Below are positions 42,586 through 50,156 of a DNA stretch of 64,000 bases, piece by piece. The position numbers were made by a program, and so were the translations under genes. The stretch covers positions 186,001 to 250,000 of the forward strand of contig NZ_QEXM01000051.1 in the NCBI RefSeq assembly GCF_004127445.1, given 5' to 3'. Every line of letters starts with the position of its first letter. The first letter of the stretch is position 1. Source of the DNA: Streptomyces alfalfae (GTDB lineage Bacteria; Actinomycetota; Actinomycetes; Streptomycetales; Streptomycetaceae). Under the pieces are notes generated by a model. That model did no database searches and had not been told where the DNA came from. It saw nothing but the letters and a program-made list of their open reading frames with translations.

Positions 42586-44385
42586 CGTACCGTCCCGGGT
42601 CAGCTTCCAGTCCACCGACGCGAACTGATCCGGGTCGATCGTCCCCTTCGCCTTCACCCAACCGATGATCGTGTTCCGGATCTCCTCCGAATTCGCCCAC
42701 ACCTGCTTGGCACCCGCGACATGCGGGAAGTTGCCCCCACCACTCGCCCGGTAGTTGTTCACCGCGAGCACGAACTCCGCCTTCGGATCGATCGCCGCAC
42801 CCCGGAACGACAACCCCACGATCCGCGAACCCACCGGCTTCGCGATGTCGATCTCATACGACACACCGGACACCGCGTCGTAGTTGTAATCCGGAATGCC
42901 CTCCGCGTTCGTCAACGTCGCCGGATCCACCGGAGCATCCGCCGCCGTCCGCACGTAATACCTCGCCGAGAACTCCAGATACTCCTTCAGCTGCGCACCC
43001 GTCACCAACCGCGCCTCCAGCGTGTTCTCGAAGGGATACAGACCCGCCGCATCCCGGATGGTCACCTCACCCGCCGGGATACGCGCCGTACGCGAGAAAC
43101 ACGACGCCTGCGAAAGCACCGGCAGCGACGCATACGCCCCGCCCTTCAACGCCTCCGCCACCGTCTCCCGCTGCACCTCATTGATCAGATCAATGATCGG
43201 GACATCCTTGTACGGCCCCTCCGCCGTGCTCATCGCCGTCATCGACGTGCCGATGACCTGATTGACGTACGCCACGACCTTCTCGTGCTCATCGGCCAGC
43301 AACCGCGTGATCTTCTCGTCCTCCACTGCCGTGTTGGAGTTCCGGACCTGCGCCCCGACCCTCTCCACCGTCCAGCGGCCCTTCTCCCACACCAGGTCGA
43401 AGTCGAACAGCGTCAACCGCTGCCCCCACTTCAGCGGCTCCGAGAGCACCACCTTCTTGCCCGTCGCCTTGTTCTCCACGAAGTACTCGGGAATCTCCGT
43501 GTGCGCATGACCCACGAGAATCGCGTCGATACCCGCCACCTGCTCCGCCACCAGACCCGCCGCGTTCTCCACATACGGCAACTGATCCCCGTACGACGAC
43601 GTACCACTCGACCCCGAGTGCGCCGACACGATCACCACATCCGCACCCATCGACCGCAGCCTCGGCACCCACTTCGCCGCCTGCTCCTCAAGACCCGGGA
43701 ACGTCATCCTGCCCTGCACGTTCGCCTTGTCCCAGATCGCGATACCCGGATTCGTCAACCCCAGCACCGCCACCCGCACATCCCTCCCGTGCGGAGTCCG
43801 CAACCGCTTCATGACATACGGCGGAAAAGCCGGACGCAGCGTCTTCGCGTCCAACGCGTTGGCGCCCAGCAGCGGGAAATCACACTGCTCCTCGAACTTC
43901 CGGAGCACCGGGATACCATAATTGAACTCGTGATTCCCCAGCGCCGCCGCGTCATACCCGATGGCGTTCATCGCCTGCGCCATCGGATGCACCGGACCAC
44001 GCCGCGCGGTGATCGGATCGACCTTCGCGTAGTAATACGAGAGCTGCGTCCCCTGGATCGTGTCACCTGCGTCGATGAGAAGAGTGTTCCGGCGGCCCTT
44101 CTCCTCGCGGACCTCATTCACCAACGTCGAGATCTTCGCCAGACCCACATCATTGTGGTCCTTGTCGTCGAACTCCTTGTCAGTGAAATAATCCCAGTTG
44201 AAGACATTGCCGTGCAGATCCGTCGTACCGAGGACGGTGAACGAATACCGCTTCTTCCGACGACCGCGCCCACCACGCCCGCCATACGCCTCCGCCGACG
44301 ACGGAGCCGCCACCGCACCCGTCACAGCCAGACCCACACCCGACGCGGCAGACGTGCCCAGGAACTTCCTGCGGTTCAACGGCAT
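42574..44385 (-). CDS. Secreted 5'-nucleotidase / 2',3'-cyclic phosphodiesterase
   Basis: 603 aa. Tat signal MPLNRRKFLGTSAASGVGLA. The metallophosphoesterase domain shows VLGTTDLHGNVFNW, LIDAGDTIQGTQL, AALGNHEFNYG, IVSAHSGSS and ILVGHAHTEIPE, all metal ligands of the UshA/CpdB family. The C-terminal 5'-nucleotidase domain has SQASCFSRTARIPAGEVTIRD and LYPFENTLEARLVTG and a late FRGAAIDPKAEFVLAVNNYR with the substrate-stacking aromatics. It would release phosphate and nucleosides from extracellular nucleotides. A twofold 13-bp direct repeat lies just upstream. Confidence 0.92.
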   Translation of the reverse strand: MPLNRRKFLGTSAASGVGLAVTGAVAAPSSAEAYGGRGGRGRRKKRYSFTVLGTTDLHGNVFNWDYFTDKEFDDKDHNDVGLAKISTLVNEVREEKGRRNTLLIDAGDTIQGTQLSYYYAKVDPITARRGPVHPMAQAMNAIGYDAAALGNHEFNYGIPVLRKFEEQCDFPLLGANALDAKTLRPAFPPYVMKRLRTPHGRDVRVAVLGLTNPGIAIWDKANVQGRMTFPGLEEQAAKWVPRLRSMGADVVIVSAHSGSSGTSSYGDQLPYVENAAGLVAEQVAGIDAILVGHAHTEIPEYFVENKATGKKVVLSEPLKWGQRLTLFDFDLVWEKGRWTVERVGAQVRNSNTAVEDEKITRLLADEHEKVVAYVNQVIGTSMTAMSTAEGPYKDVPIIDLINEVQRETVAEALKGGAYASLPVLSQASCFSRTARIPAGEVTIRDAAGLYPFENTLEARLVTGAQLKEYLEFSARYYVRTAADAPVDPATLTNAEGIPDYNYDAVSGVSYEIDIAKPVGSRIVGLSFRGAAIDPKAEFVLAVNNYRASGGGNFPHVAGAKQVWANSEEIRNTIIGWVKAKGTIDPDQFASVDWKLTRDGTPVF

Positions 44386-44413
44386 CTCTCAGAACTCCTC
44401 GATCAGACCTCGG

Positions 44414-44439
44414 TAACGCGCGTAGATAACGCGCGTAGA
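44414..44439 (-). promoter_or_regulatory. Direct repeat (2 x 13 bp) upstream of the nucleotidase
   Basis: TAACGCGCGTAGA is perfectly repeated head to tail at 44414-44426 and 44427-44439, 29 bases before the start codon. Tandem direct repeats are the form of PhoP boxes, though this sequence does not match that consensus. Confidence 0.4.
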
Positions 44440-44539
44440 TTCTGGCCCCCACCACCACACCCGCAACAGACCCCACAGGTTGCGATCCGATGACTGTCAG
44501 AGGAACCCCACCACAGCTCAGCAGTGCCACAGTGGCCCC

Positions 44540-45247
44540 ATGGACACGAACCCCGCCCCCACCCCCTACGGCACCCCCGACGCACCCCGCCTCGCCGTCC
44601 GGGGCGAAGCCCACCTCGAAGCCGACCCCGAAATCGCCCGCATCACCATCACCGTCCACGCCCGCGGCACCGACCGCCGCGACACCCTCGACGACCTCAC
44701 CCGCCGCAACACCCACGCCCTCGACCTCATCAAGACCTACGGCGACGCCATCGAGAACATCGAAACCGGCGCCTTCTCCATCAGCCCCGAACTCACCCGA
44801 CACGGTCGCGCCGAACGCGTCCGCGCCTACCGCGGCCGCGTCCACATCACCGCCGAACTCACCGACTTCACCGCACTCGGCGAACTCACCACCCGCCTCG
44901 CCGACCTCGAACTCACCCACGTCGAAGGCCCCTGGTGGGCCCTGCGCCCCGACTCACCCACCCACCGCCACGCACGCCAACAAGCCGTACGCGAAGCCGT
45001 CCAACGCGCCCGCGAATACGCCGAAGCCCTCGGCGCCTCACTCGCCGCCCTCGTCGAACTCGCCGACACCGGCGCCGACGACACCCCCGCCCACGGCTAC
45101 GGAGCCCCCGCCGGCACCCTGCGCGCCGCCTACGCCGGAGCCGCCGACCACGCCACCGAAGCCACCCCCCTCGACCTCGAACCACAACGCCAGCACGTCT
45201 ACGCCACCGTCAACGCACGCTTCACCATGACGCCACCCGCCCTCTGA
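44540..45247 (+). CDS. SIMPL domain protein (DUF541)
   Basis: 235 aa. APRLAVRGEAHLEADPEIARITITVHARG and the later RAYRGRVHITAELTDF and TTRLADLELTHVEGPWWALR match the SIMPL/DUF541 fold, which occurs in bacterial periplasmic and cytoplasmic proteins of unclear role (oxidative stress in some). No signal peptide is seen. Codons are strongly C- and A-ending. It stands alone before pyk. Confidence 0.8.
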   Translation: MDTNPAPTPYGTPDAPRLAVRGEAHLEADPEIARITITVHARGTDRRDTLDDLTRRNTHALDLIKTYGDAIENIETGAFSISPELTRHGRAERVRAYRGRVHITAELTDFTALGELTTRLADLELTHVEGPWWALRPDSPTHRHARQQAVREAVQRAREYAEALGASLAALVELADTGADDTPAHGYGAPAGTLRAAYAGAADHATEATPLDLEPQRQHVYATVNARFTMTPPAL

Positions 45248-45358
45248 AAGATGCTCATCGGAGCAACACCCCGCACACTTCAACACTTGTCAATTACCCT
45301 TCACGCAAAGGTTGTTGAGCAGTCACGTCCAACCAATTCCCTACCAACGGGTAAGCCC

Positions 45359-45364
45359 TAGGCT
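45359..45364 (+). promoter_or_regulatory. -10 element for a leaderless pyk transcript
   Basis: TAGGCT ends 7 bases before the ATG of pyruvate kinase, so transcription should start at or next to the start codon. No ribosome binding site precedes the ATG. The interval 45248-45370 is AT-rich for this genome. Confidence 0.55.
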
Positions 45365-45370
45365 CACACC

Positions 45371-46807
45371 ATGCGCCGAGCAAAAATCGTCAGCACCCTG
45401 GGACCCGCCACCGACTCGTACGACCAGATCAAGGCCCTGGTCGCAGCCGGAATGGACGTAGCACGCTTCAACCTCAGCCACGGCACCCACGCCGAACACG
45501 AGGAGCGCTACCAGCGCGTGCGCAAGGCCTCCGAAGAGAGCGGCCGCAGCGTCGGCGTCCTCGCCGACCTTCAAGGCCCGAAGATCCGCCTCGGCCGCTT
45601 CCACGAAGGCCCCGTACTCCTTGAACGCGGCGACGAATTCACCATCACCGTCGAACCCGACACCCAAGGCGACCGCCAACAGTGCGGCACCACCTACAGC
45701 GGCCTCGCCGAGGACGTCACCACCGGCGAACGCATCCTCGTCGACGACGGCAAAGTCACCCTCGAAGTCACCGCCGTCAACGGCCCCCGCGTCACCACCA
45801 CCGTCATCGAAGGCGGCATGGTCTCCGACCACAAAGGCCTCAACCTCCCCGGCGTCGCCGTCTCCGTCCCCGCACTCTCCGACAAGGACCAAGAAGACCT
45901 CCGCTGGGCCCTGCGCACCGGCTGCGACATCATCGCCCTCTCCTTCGTCCGCAGCGGCCGCGACATCGAAGACGTCCACCGCATCATGGACGAAGAAGGC
46001 CGCCGCCTCCCCGTCATCGCCAAGGTCGAAAAACCCCAGGCCGTCGACAACATCGAGGACATCGTCGCCGCCTTCGACGGCATCATGGTCGCCCGAGGCG
46101 ACCTCGGCGTCGAAATGCCCCTCGAACAAGTCCCCATCGTCCAGAAGCGCGCCATCAAACTCGCCAAGCGCAACGCCAAACCGGTCATCGTCGCCACCCA
46201 GATGCTCGACTCGATGATCGACAACTCCCGGCCCACCCGCGCCGAAGCCTCCGACGTCGCCAACGCCGTCATCGACGGCACCGACGCCGTCATGCTCTCC
46301 GGCGAGACCAGCGTCGGCAAATACCCCATCGAAACCGTCCGCACCATGGCCCGCATCGTCGAAGCCGCGGAAGAAGACATCCTCGCCAAGGGCCTCCCGC
46401 CCCTCACCGAACGCAGCAAACCCCGCACCCAGGGCGGCGCCGTCGCCCGAGCCGCCGCCGAAATGGGCGACTTCCTCGGCGCCAAGTTCCTCGTCGCCTT
46501 CACCCAGTCCGGCGACACCGTCCGCCGCCTCAGCCGCTACCGCTCACCCATCCCGCTCCTCGCCTTCACCCCGGACGCGGCGACCCGGGCGCAGCTCAAC
46601 CTGACGTGGGGTGTGGAGACCCTGCTCGGCCCGCACGTCGACTCCACCGACGCGATGGTCGACCAGGTCGACGAACTCCTCCTGCGGAGCGGCCGCTGCG
46701 AGCGGGGCGACGTGGTCGTCATCACGGCCGGCTCCCCGCCGGGGGTCGCGGGCTCCACGAACCTGGTCCGGGTCCACCACATCGGCGAGGACGACAGCCC
46801 GCGGTAG
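45371..46807 (+). CDS. pyk: Pyruvate kinase
   Basis: 478 aa. Phosphoenolpyruvate plus ADP to pyruvate plus ATP, last step of glycolysis. MRRAKIVSTLGPATDSYDQI, ARFNLSHGTHAEH, LADLQGPKIRLG, AKVEKPQAVDN (catalytic Lys region), GIMVARGDLGVEMPLEQVP and the signature MLSGETSVGKYPIETV are all present, with the regulatory C domain at GGAVARAAAEMGDF onward. Probably leaderless. Codon use changes inside the gene: Glu GAA and C-ending codons prevail until about 46560, then G-ending codons take over. Confidence 0.97.
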   Translation: MRRAKIVSTLGPATDSYDQIKALVAAGMDVARFNLSHGTHAEHEERYQRVRKASEESGRSVGVLADLQGPKIRLGRFHEGPVLLERGDEFTITVEPDTQGDRQQCGTTYSGLAEDVTTGERILVDDGKVTLEVTAVNGPRVTTTVIEGGMVSDHKGLNLPGVAVSVPALSDKDQEDLRWALRTGCDIIALSFVRSGRDIEDVHRIMDEEGRRLPVIAKVEKPQAVDNIEDIVAAFDGIMVARGDLGVEMPLEQVPIVQKRAIKLAKRNAKPVIVATQMLDSMIDNSRPTRAEASDVANAVIDGTDAVMLSGETSVGKYPIETVRTMARIVEAAEEDILAKGLPPLTERSKPRTQGGAVARAAAEMGDFLGAKFLVAFTQSGDTVRRLSRYRSPIPLLAFTPDAATRAQLNLTWGVETLLGPHVDSTDAMVDQVDELLLRSGRCERGDVVVITAGSPPGVAGSTNLVRVHHIGEDDSPR

Positions 46808-46810
46808 CTC

Positions 46811-47608
46811 TCAGTGCTTGGGGCCGACGTGGGCGTCCATGAGGGCTACGGAGGCTTTGCGGGCCACGGAGATGTTGTACGGGTTGCCGTGGCGGGTGCA
46901 GTGCGTCCAGGTGATGCCGAGCTTGTCGAGGGTGTCGGTGTACAGCCCCCGGATGTCGTCGGAGACGTTGGTGAAGAAGTACCGCGGGTACTCGTAGCGC
47001 TTGCGCTCGCCCTGAACCATGCGGGTCGTCCGGTTCGTGACGCGGCAACCGTCGGAGTGGATCAGCCCCTGGACGAATTCCCACGGATGGGCGTCCACGA
47101 TCTCCTGCTGCCAGGGCTCCAGGGAGATCTCGCGCGCGTGCTTCTTGCCGGGCCCGTGCTGGGGGAAGAGGCAGGGCCAGTGCTTGCTGTAACAAGTGAC
47201 GTTCTGGCAGCCCTGTCGCTGGACGCGGAAGACTCGGTTGTCCGGGCGCAATATCTGCATGGCCTCGGCGCATGCGTCGATAAGTCCGGGCCAGGCGTCG
47301 GCGCACGTGACACGGAGGAAGTACACGCCGCGGCAGTGGTGGGTGATGCAGCCGTCACCGAGATACAGCCCCAGTAGGTAGGCGTAGGCCGCAGGGCTTG
47401 AGGGAAGCTCGGGTTCGATCAGGCATCGTGGGCATGGCGTGGCACGTGAGAGTGGTTCGACGCGCGCCTGCCAGGCCCGCATTGCCGCCCGCGAGACGCC
47501 AGTCTCTTTGCTGACGGAGTTCAGGCTGCGGCCTTCCTCGATCAGAGCCAGCACTCGCCTACGTGTGCGCATGTCGTACATGAGGTCGAGGCTGATCGCA
47601 TACGACAT
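46811..47608 (-). CDS. HTH plus LAGLIDADG-like endonuclease-fold protein
   Basis: 265 aa. The first 50 residues form a resolvase-like helix-turn-helix (RSLNSVSKETGVSRAAMRAW), a CPRC knuckle follows, then two LAGLIDADG-like motifs: YLLGLYLGDG (77-86) and FVQGLIHSDG (178-187), with Asp85 and Asp186 in the positions of the catalytic acids. This is the layout of a monomeric homing endonuclease or a WhiA-like DNA-binding derivative. It is free-standing: neither intron nor intein surrounds it. It lies 82 bases downstream of a tRNA on the same strand and uses fewer GC-ending codons than its neighbours. Confidence 0.75.
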   Translation of the reverse strand: MSYAISLDLMYDMRTRRRVLALIEEGRSLNSVSKETGVSRAAMRAWQARVEPLSRATPCPRCLIEPELPSSPAAYAYLLGLYLGDGCITHHCRGVYFLRVTCADAWPGLIDACAEAMQILRPDNRVFRVQRQGCQNVTCYSKHWPCLFPQHGPGKKHAREISLEPWQQEIVDAHPWEFVQGLIHSDGCRVTNRTTRMVQGERKRYEYPRYFFTNVSDDIRGLYTDTLDKLGITWTHCTRHGNPYNISVARKASVALMDAHVGPKH

Positions 47609-47690
47609 CCCGGCGAGGGATAAAACAGATTGCGTACACGATCAAGTGAAGCTCAGCGAAGTTCGCGTGACCTTGGAAATGAAGGAAAAG

Positions 47691-47765
47691 TGCCCCAGGT
47701 GGGATTCGAACCCACACTGTCCGCTGTTTGAGAGCGGCCTCTCTGACCAGTTGGAGTACTGGGGC
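47691..47765 (-). tRNA. tRNA with anticodon CAA (Leu codon UUG), short variable loop
   Basis: Read on the minus strand, 75 nt fold as a cloverleaf: acceptor GCCCCAG/CTGGGGC with discriminator A, D stem CTC/GAG with a GG-containing loop, anticodon stem CCGCT/AGCGG around loop CTCAAAC (anticodon CAA), variable loop ACAGT, T arm GTGGG-TTCGAAT-CCCAC. CCA is not encoded. Leucine tRNAs are normally class II with a long variable arm; this one is class I, so its charging identity is open. Confidence 0.85.
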
Positions 47766-47867
47766 CTTAGAAAGGAAGGGTAGCCTAGCCCCCTTGCGTC
47801 ACCACCTTATCGTAGCTAGGTAGGCTCTGGGGAGTAGCACCTTCCCGGCCCGCATCAAGGAGCCCCC

Positions 47868-48527
47868 GTGACCGCCCCCGAGTCGCCCCAGCCCGCAGAC
47901 GACGTGTCCGACGACGACCAGTCGCACGTGCCGCCGCTGACGACCCGCGTCGTCATCGCCGAGGACGAGGCCCTGATCCGGCTCGACCTCAAAGAGATGC
48001 TCGAGGAAGAGGGCTACACCGTCGTAGGCGAGGCCGGTGACGGCGAGAAGGCCGTCGAGCTGGCCCGCGAGCACCGGCCGGACCTCGTGATCCTGGACGT
48101 GAAGATGCCCGTGATGGACGGCATCACCGCGGCGGAGAAGATCGCCGAGGAGTCCATCGCCCCGGTGCTCATGCTGACCGCGTTCTCGCAGCGCGACCTC
48201 GTCGAGCGGGCGAGGGACGCGGGTGCGATGGCGTACCTCGTGAAGCCGTTCAGCAAGAGTGACGTCGTCCCGGCGATCGAGATGGCCGTCTCGCGGTTCA
48301 CGGAGCTGAAGACGCTGGAGAAGGAGGTCGCGGACCTCTCGCAGCGGCTGGAGACGCGGAAGCTGGTGGACCGCGCGAAGTCGATTCTGCAGACGGAGTA
48401 CGGCCTGACGGAGCCGGCCGCGTTCCGGTGGATCCAGAAGACGTCGATGGACCGGCGCCTCTCGATGCAGCAGGTGGCGGAGGCGGTCATCGAGGACGCC
48501 GAGGAGAAGAAGGCGGCCAAGGGCTAG
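47868..48527 (+). CDS. pdtaR: ANTAR-domain response regulator (PdtaR-like)
   Basis: 219 aa from GTG 47868 with AAGGAG at 47857-47862. The receiver domain (about 27-145) has TTRVVIAEDEALIRLDL (acidic pocket), PDLVILDVKMPVMDG with the phosphorylated Asp, and AYLVKPFSKSD with the conserved Lys. The C-terminal ANTAR domain (about 155-212) has KLVDRAKSILQTEYGLTEPAAFRWIQKTSM, which binds RNA hairpin pairs to prevent termination. The usual partner is the histidine kinase PdtaS, not in this window. A -10-like TAGGCT lies at 47821-47826. Confidence 0.93.
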   Translation: MTAPESPQPADDVSDDDQSHVPPLTTRVVIAEDEALIRLDLKEMLEEEGYTVVGEAGDGEKAVELAREHRPDLVILDVKMPVMDGITAAEKIAEESIAPVLMLTAFSQRDLVERARDAGAMAYLVKPFSKSDVVPAIEMAVSRFTELKTLEKEVADLSQRLETRKLVDRAKSILQTEYGLTEPAAFRWIQKTSMDRRLSMQQVAEAVIEDAEEKKAAKG

Positions 48528-48550
48528 CCCGGACAGGCACGGTCGTACGG

Positions 48551-48588
48551 AGAGGCCCGCGTCCCCAGGCCAGGGGGTGCGGGCCTCT
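48551..48588. terminator. Bidirectional terminator between pdtaR and livF
   Basis: AGAGGCCCGC (48551-48560) pairs with GCGGGCCTCT (48579-48588), followed by TCG. It separates convergent genes. Confidence 0.75.
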
Positions 48589-48615
48589 TCGTGTGCGCAA
48601 GCGCGCGGCGTGGGG

Positions 48616-49332
48616 TCAGTCCTCGCCGAGGTATGCCTTCCGCACGGATTCGTCGTGCAGGAGGTCGCCTCCCGTGCCGGAGAGGACGATCTTGCCGACT
48701 TCCATGACGTGGCCGTGGTCGGCGAGGGAGAGCGCGGCCTGGGCGTTCTGTTCGACGAGGAGGATCGTGGTGCCGCCGGCCTTGAGTTCGGCGATGGTGG
48801 CCATGATCTTCTGCATCATGATCGGCGAGAGGCCCATGGAGGGTTCGTCGAGCATGAGGAGTTTGGGCTGGGACATGAGGGCGCGGCCCATGGCGAGCAT
48901 TTGTTGTTCGCCGCCGGAGAGGGTGCCTGCGGCTTGTTTGCGGCGTTCTCCGAGGATGGGGAAGAGGTCGTAGGCGCGCTGGATGTCTTTTTCGATGCCT
49001 GTTTTGTCGGTGCGGAGGTAGGCGCCGAGGCGGAGGTTGTTCTCGATGGTCATGCGGGGGAAGATGTGGCGGCCTTCGGGGGAGTGGGCGAGGCCGAGGG
49101 AGACGATTTGGTCGGCGCGGTATTTACGCAGGGTTTTTCCGTTGAATTTGATGCTGCCGCCCACGGGCTTGAGGAGGCCCGACAGGGTGCGGAGTGTCGT
49201 GGTTTTTCCTGCGCCGTTGGTGCCGATGAGGGTGACGACCTGGCCGGCTTCCACGGTGAAGGAGATGCCTTTGACGGCTTCGATCTTGCCGTAGGCGACG
49301 CGGAGGTCCTCGACTTCGAGGAGTGCGGTCAT
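48616..49332 (-). CDS. livF: Branched-chain amino acid ABC transporter ATPase LivF
   Basis: 238 aa. Walker A LIGTNGAGKTTTLRTL, ABC signature TLSGGEQQMLAMGRAL, Walker B LLMLDEPSMGLSPIM, and the final LivF-type VEQNAQAALSLADHGHVME. It powers uptake with LivG through LivH/LivM. Its ATG overlaps the livG stop (ATGA). Last gene of the liv operon. Confidence 0.95.
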   Translation of the reverse strand: MTALLEVEDLRVAYGKIEAVKGISFTVEAGQVVTLIGTNGAGKTTTLRTLSGLLKPVGGSIKFNGKTLRKYRADQIVSLGLAHSPEGRHIFPRMTIENNLRLGAYLRTDKTGIEKDIQRAYDLFPILGERRKQAAGTLSGGEQQMLAMGRALMSQPKLLMLDEPSMGLSPIMMQKIMATIAELKAGGTTILLVEQNAQAALSLADHGHVMEVGKIVLSGTGGDLLHDESVRKAYLGED

Positions 49333-50153
49333 GACTTGTTCTCCTCGAAGGGCTCGCCGAGGTAGGCGGCGATGACGCGGTCGTCCTGCTGGACTGTTTC
49401 GCTGGATCCTTCGACGAGTTTTTCGCCTTGTACGAGGACGGCCACGCGGTCGCAGAGGTTGAAGATGAAGCGCATGTCGTGCTCGATGACGAGGACGGCG
49501 ATTCCCATGTCGCGGATGGCGAAGACGAGTTCTTCGGTGGCGCGGGTTTCCTGGGGGTTCATGCCGGCGGTGGGTTCGTCGAGGAGCAGCAGTCCTGGTT
49601 CGCTGGCGAGGGCGCGTGCGATTTCCAGTTTGCGTTGTTCTCCGTAGGGGAGGTTGCGTGAGAGGTGTTCGGCTTTGTCTGCGAGTCCTACGAATTCGAG
49701 GAGTTCCATGGCGCGTGCTTTGGATGCGGCTTCTGCCTTGTGGAATCCGGGGCCGCGGAGGAGGGCTGACCAGAGGCCTTCTTTGGTGCGGGTGTGGCGT
49801 CCTACGAGGACGTTTTCGAGGACGGTCATGTTGGCGAAGAGGCGGATGTTCTGGAAGGTGCGGGCGATTCCTGCGGCGGTGACTTTGAAGGATTTTGCGG
49901 GGAGGATGTCGCCTTTGTAGCGGACTTCGCCTTCGGTGGGGATGTAGAGGCCGGTGAGGCAGTTGAAGAAGGTGGTTTTGCCGGCGCCGTTGGGTCCGAT
50001 GAGTCCGACGATTTCGCCGCTGTTGACGGTGAGGTCGACGGAGCGTACGGCGGTGAGGCCGCCGAAGCGCATGGTGACGCCGCGGGCGTCGAGGACGGTT
50101 TGTCCGGCGGGGGCGGCCGGGGTCTGGCCTTGTTCGGTGGTGTTGGTGGTCAT
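49329..50153 (-). CDS. livG: Branched-chain amino acid ABC transporter ATPase LivG
   Basis: 274 aa. LDARGVTMRFGGLTAVRSVD, Walker A LIGPNGAGKTTFFNCLTG, signature LPYGEQRKLEIARAL, Walker B LLLLDEPTAGMNPQE and the LivG-specific VLVIEHDMRFIFNLCDR. Partner ATPase of LivF. Three bases separate its start from the livM stop. Codons strongly favour GAA, CAA and C-ending forms. Confidence 0.95.
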   Translation of the reverse strand: MTTNTTEQGQTPAAPAGQTVLDARGVTMRFGGLTAVRSVDLTVNSGEIVGLIGPNGAGKTTFFNCLTGLYIPTEGEVRYKGDILPAKSFKVTAAGIARTFQNIRLFANMTVLENVLVGRHTRTKEGLWSALLRGPGFHKAEAASKARAMELLEFVGLADKAEHLSRNLPYGEQRKLEIARALASEPGLLLLDEPTAGMNPQETRATEELVFAIRDMGIAVLVIEHDMRFIFNLCDRVAVLVQGEKLVEGSSETVQQDDRVIAAYLGEPFEENKS

Positions 50154-50156
50154 GGG

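Noticed and set aside
46811..47765. Integrated genetic element at the tRNA gene
   Set aside because: There is no integrase, no excisionase and no second copy of the tRNA 3' end within the window, and the flanks are core genes (pyk, pdtaR).
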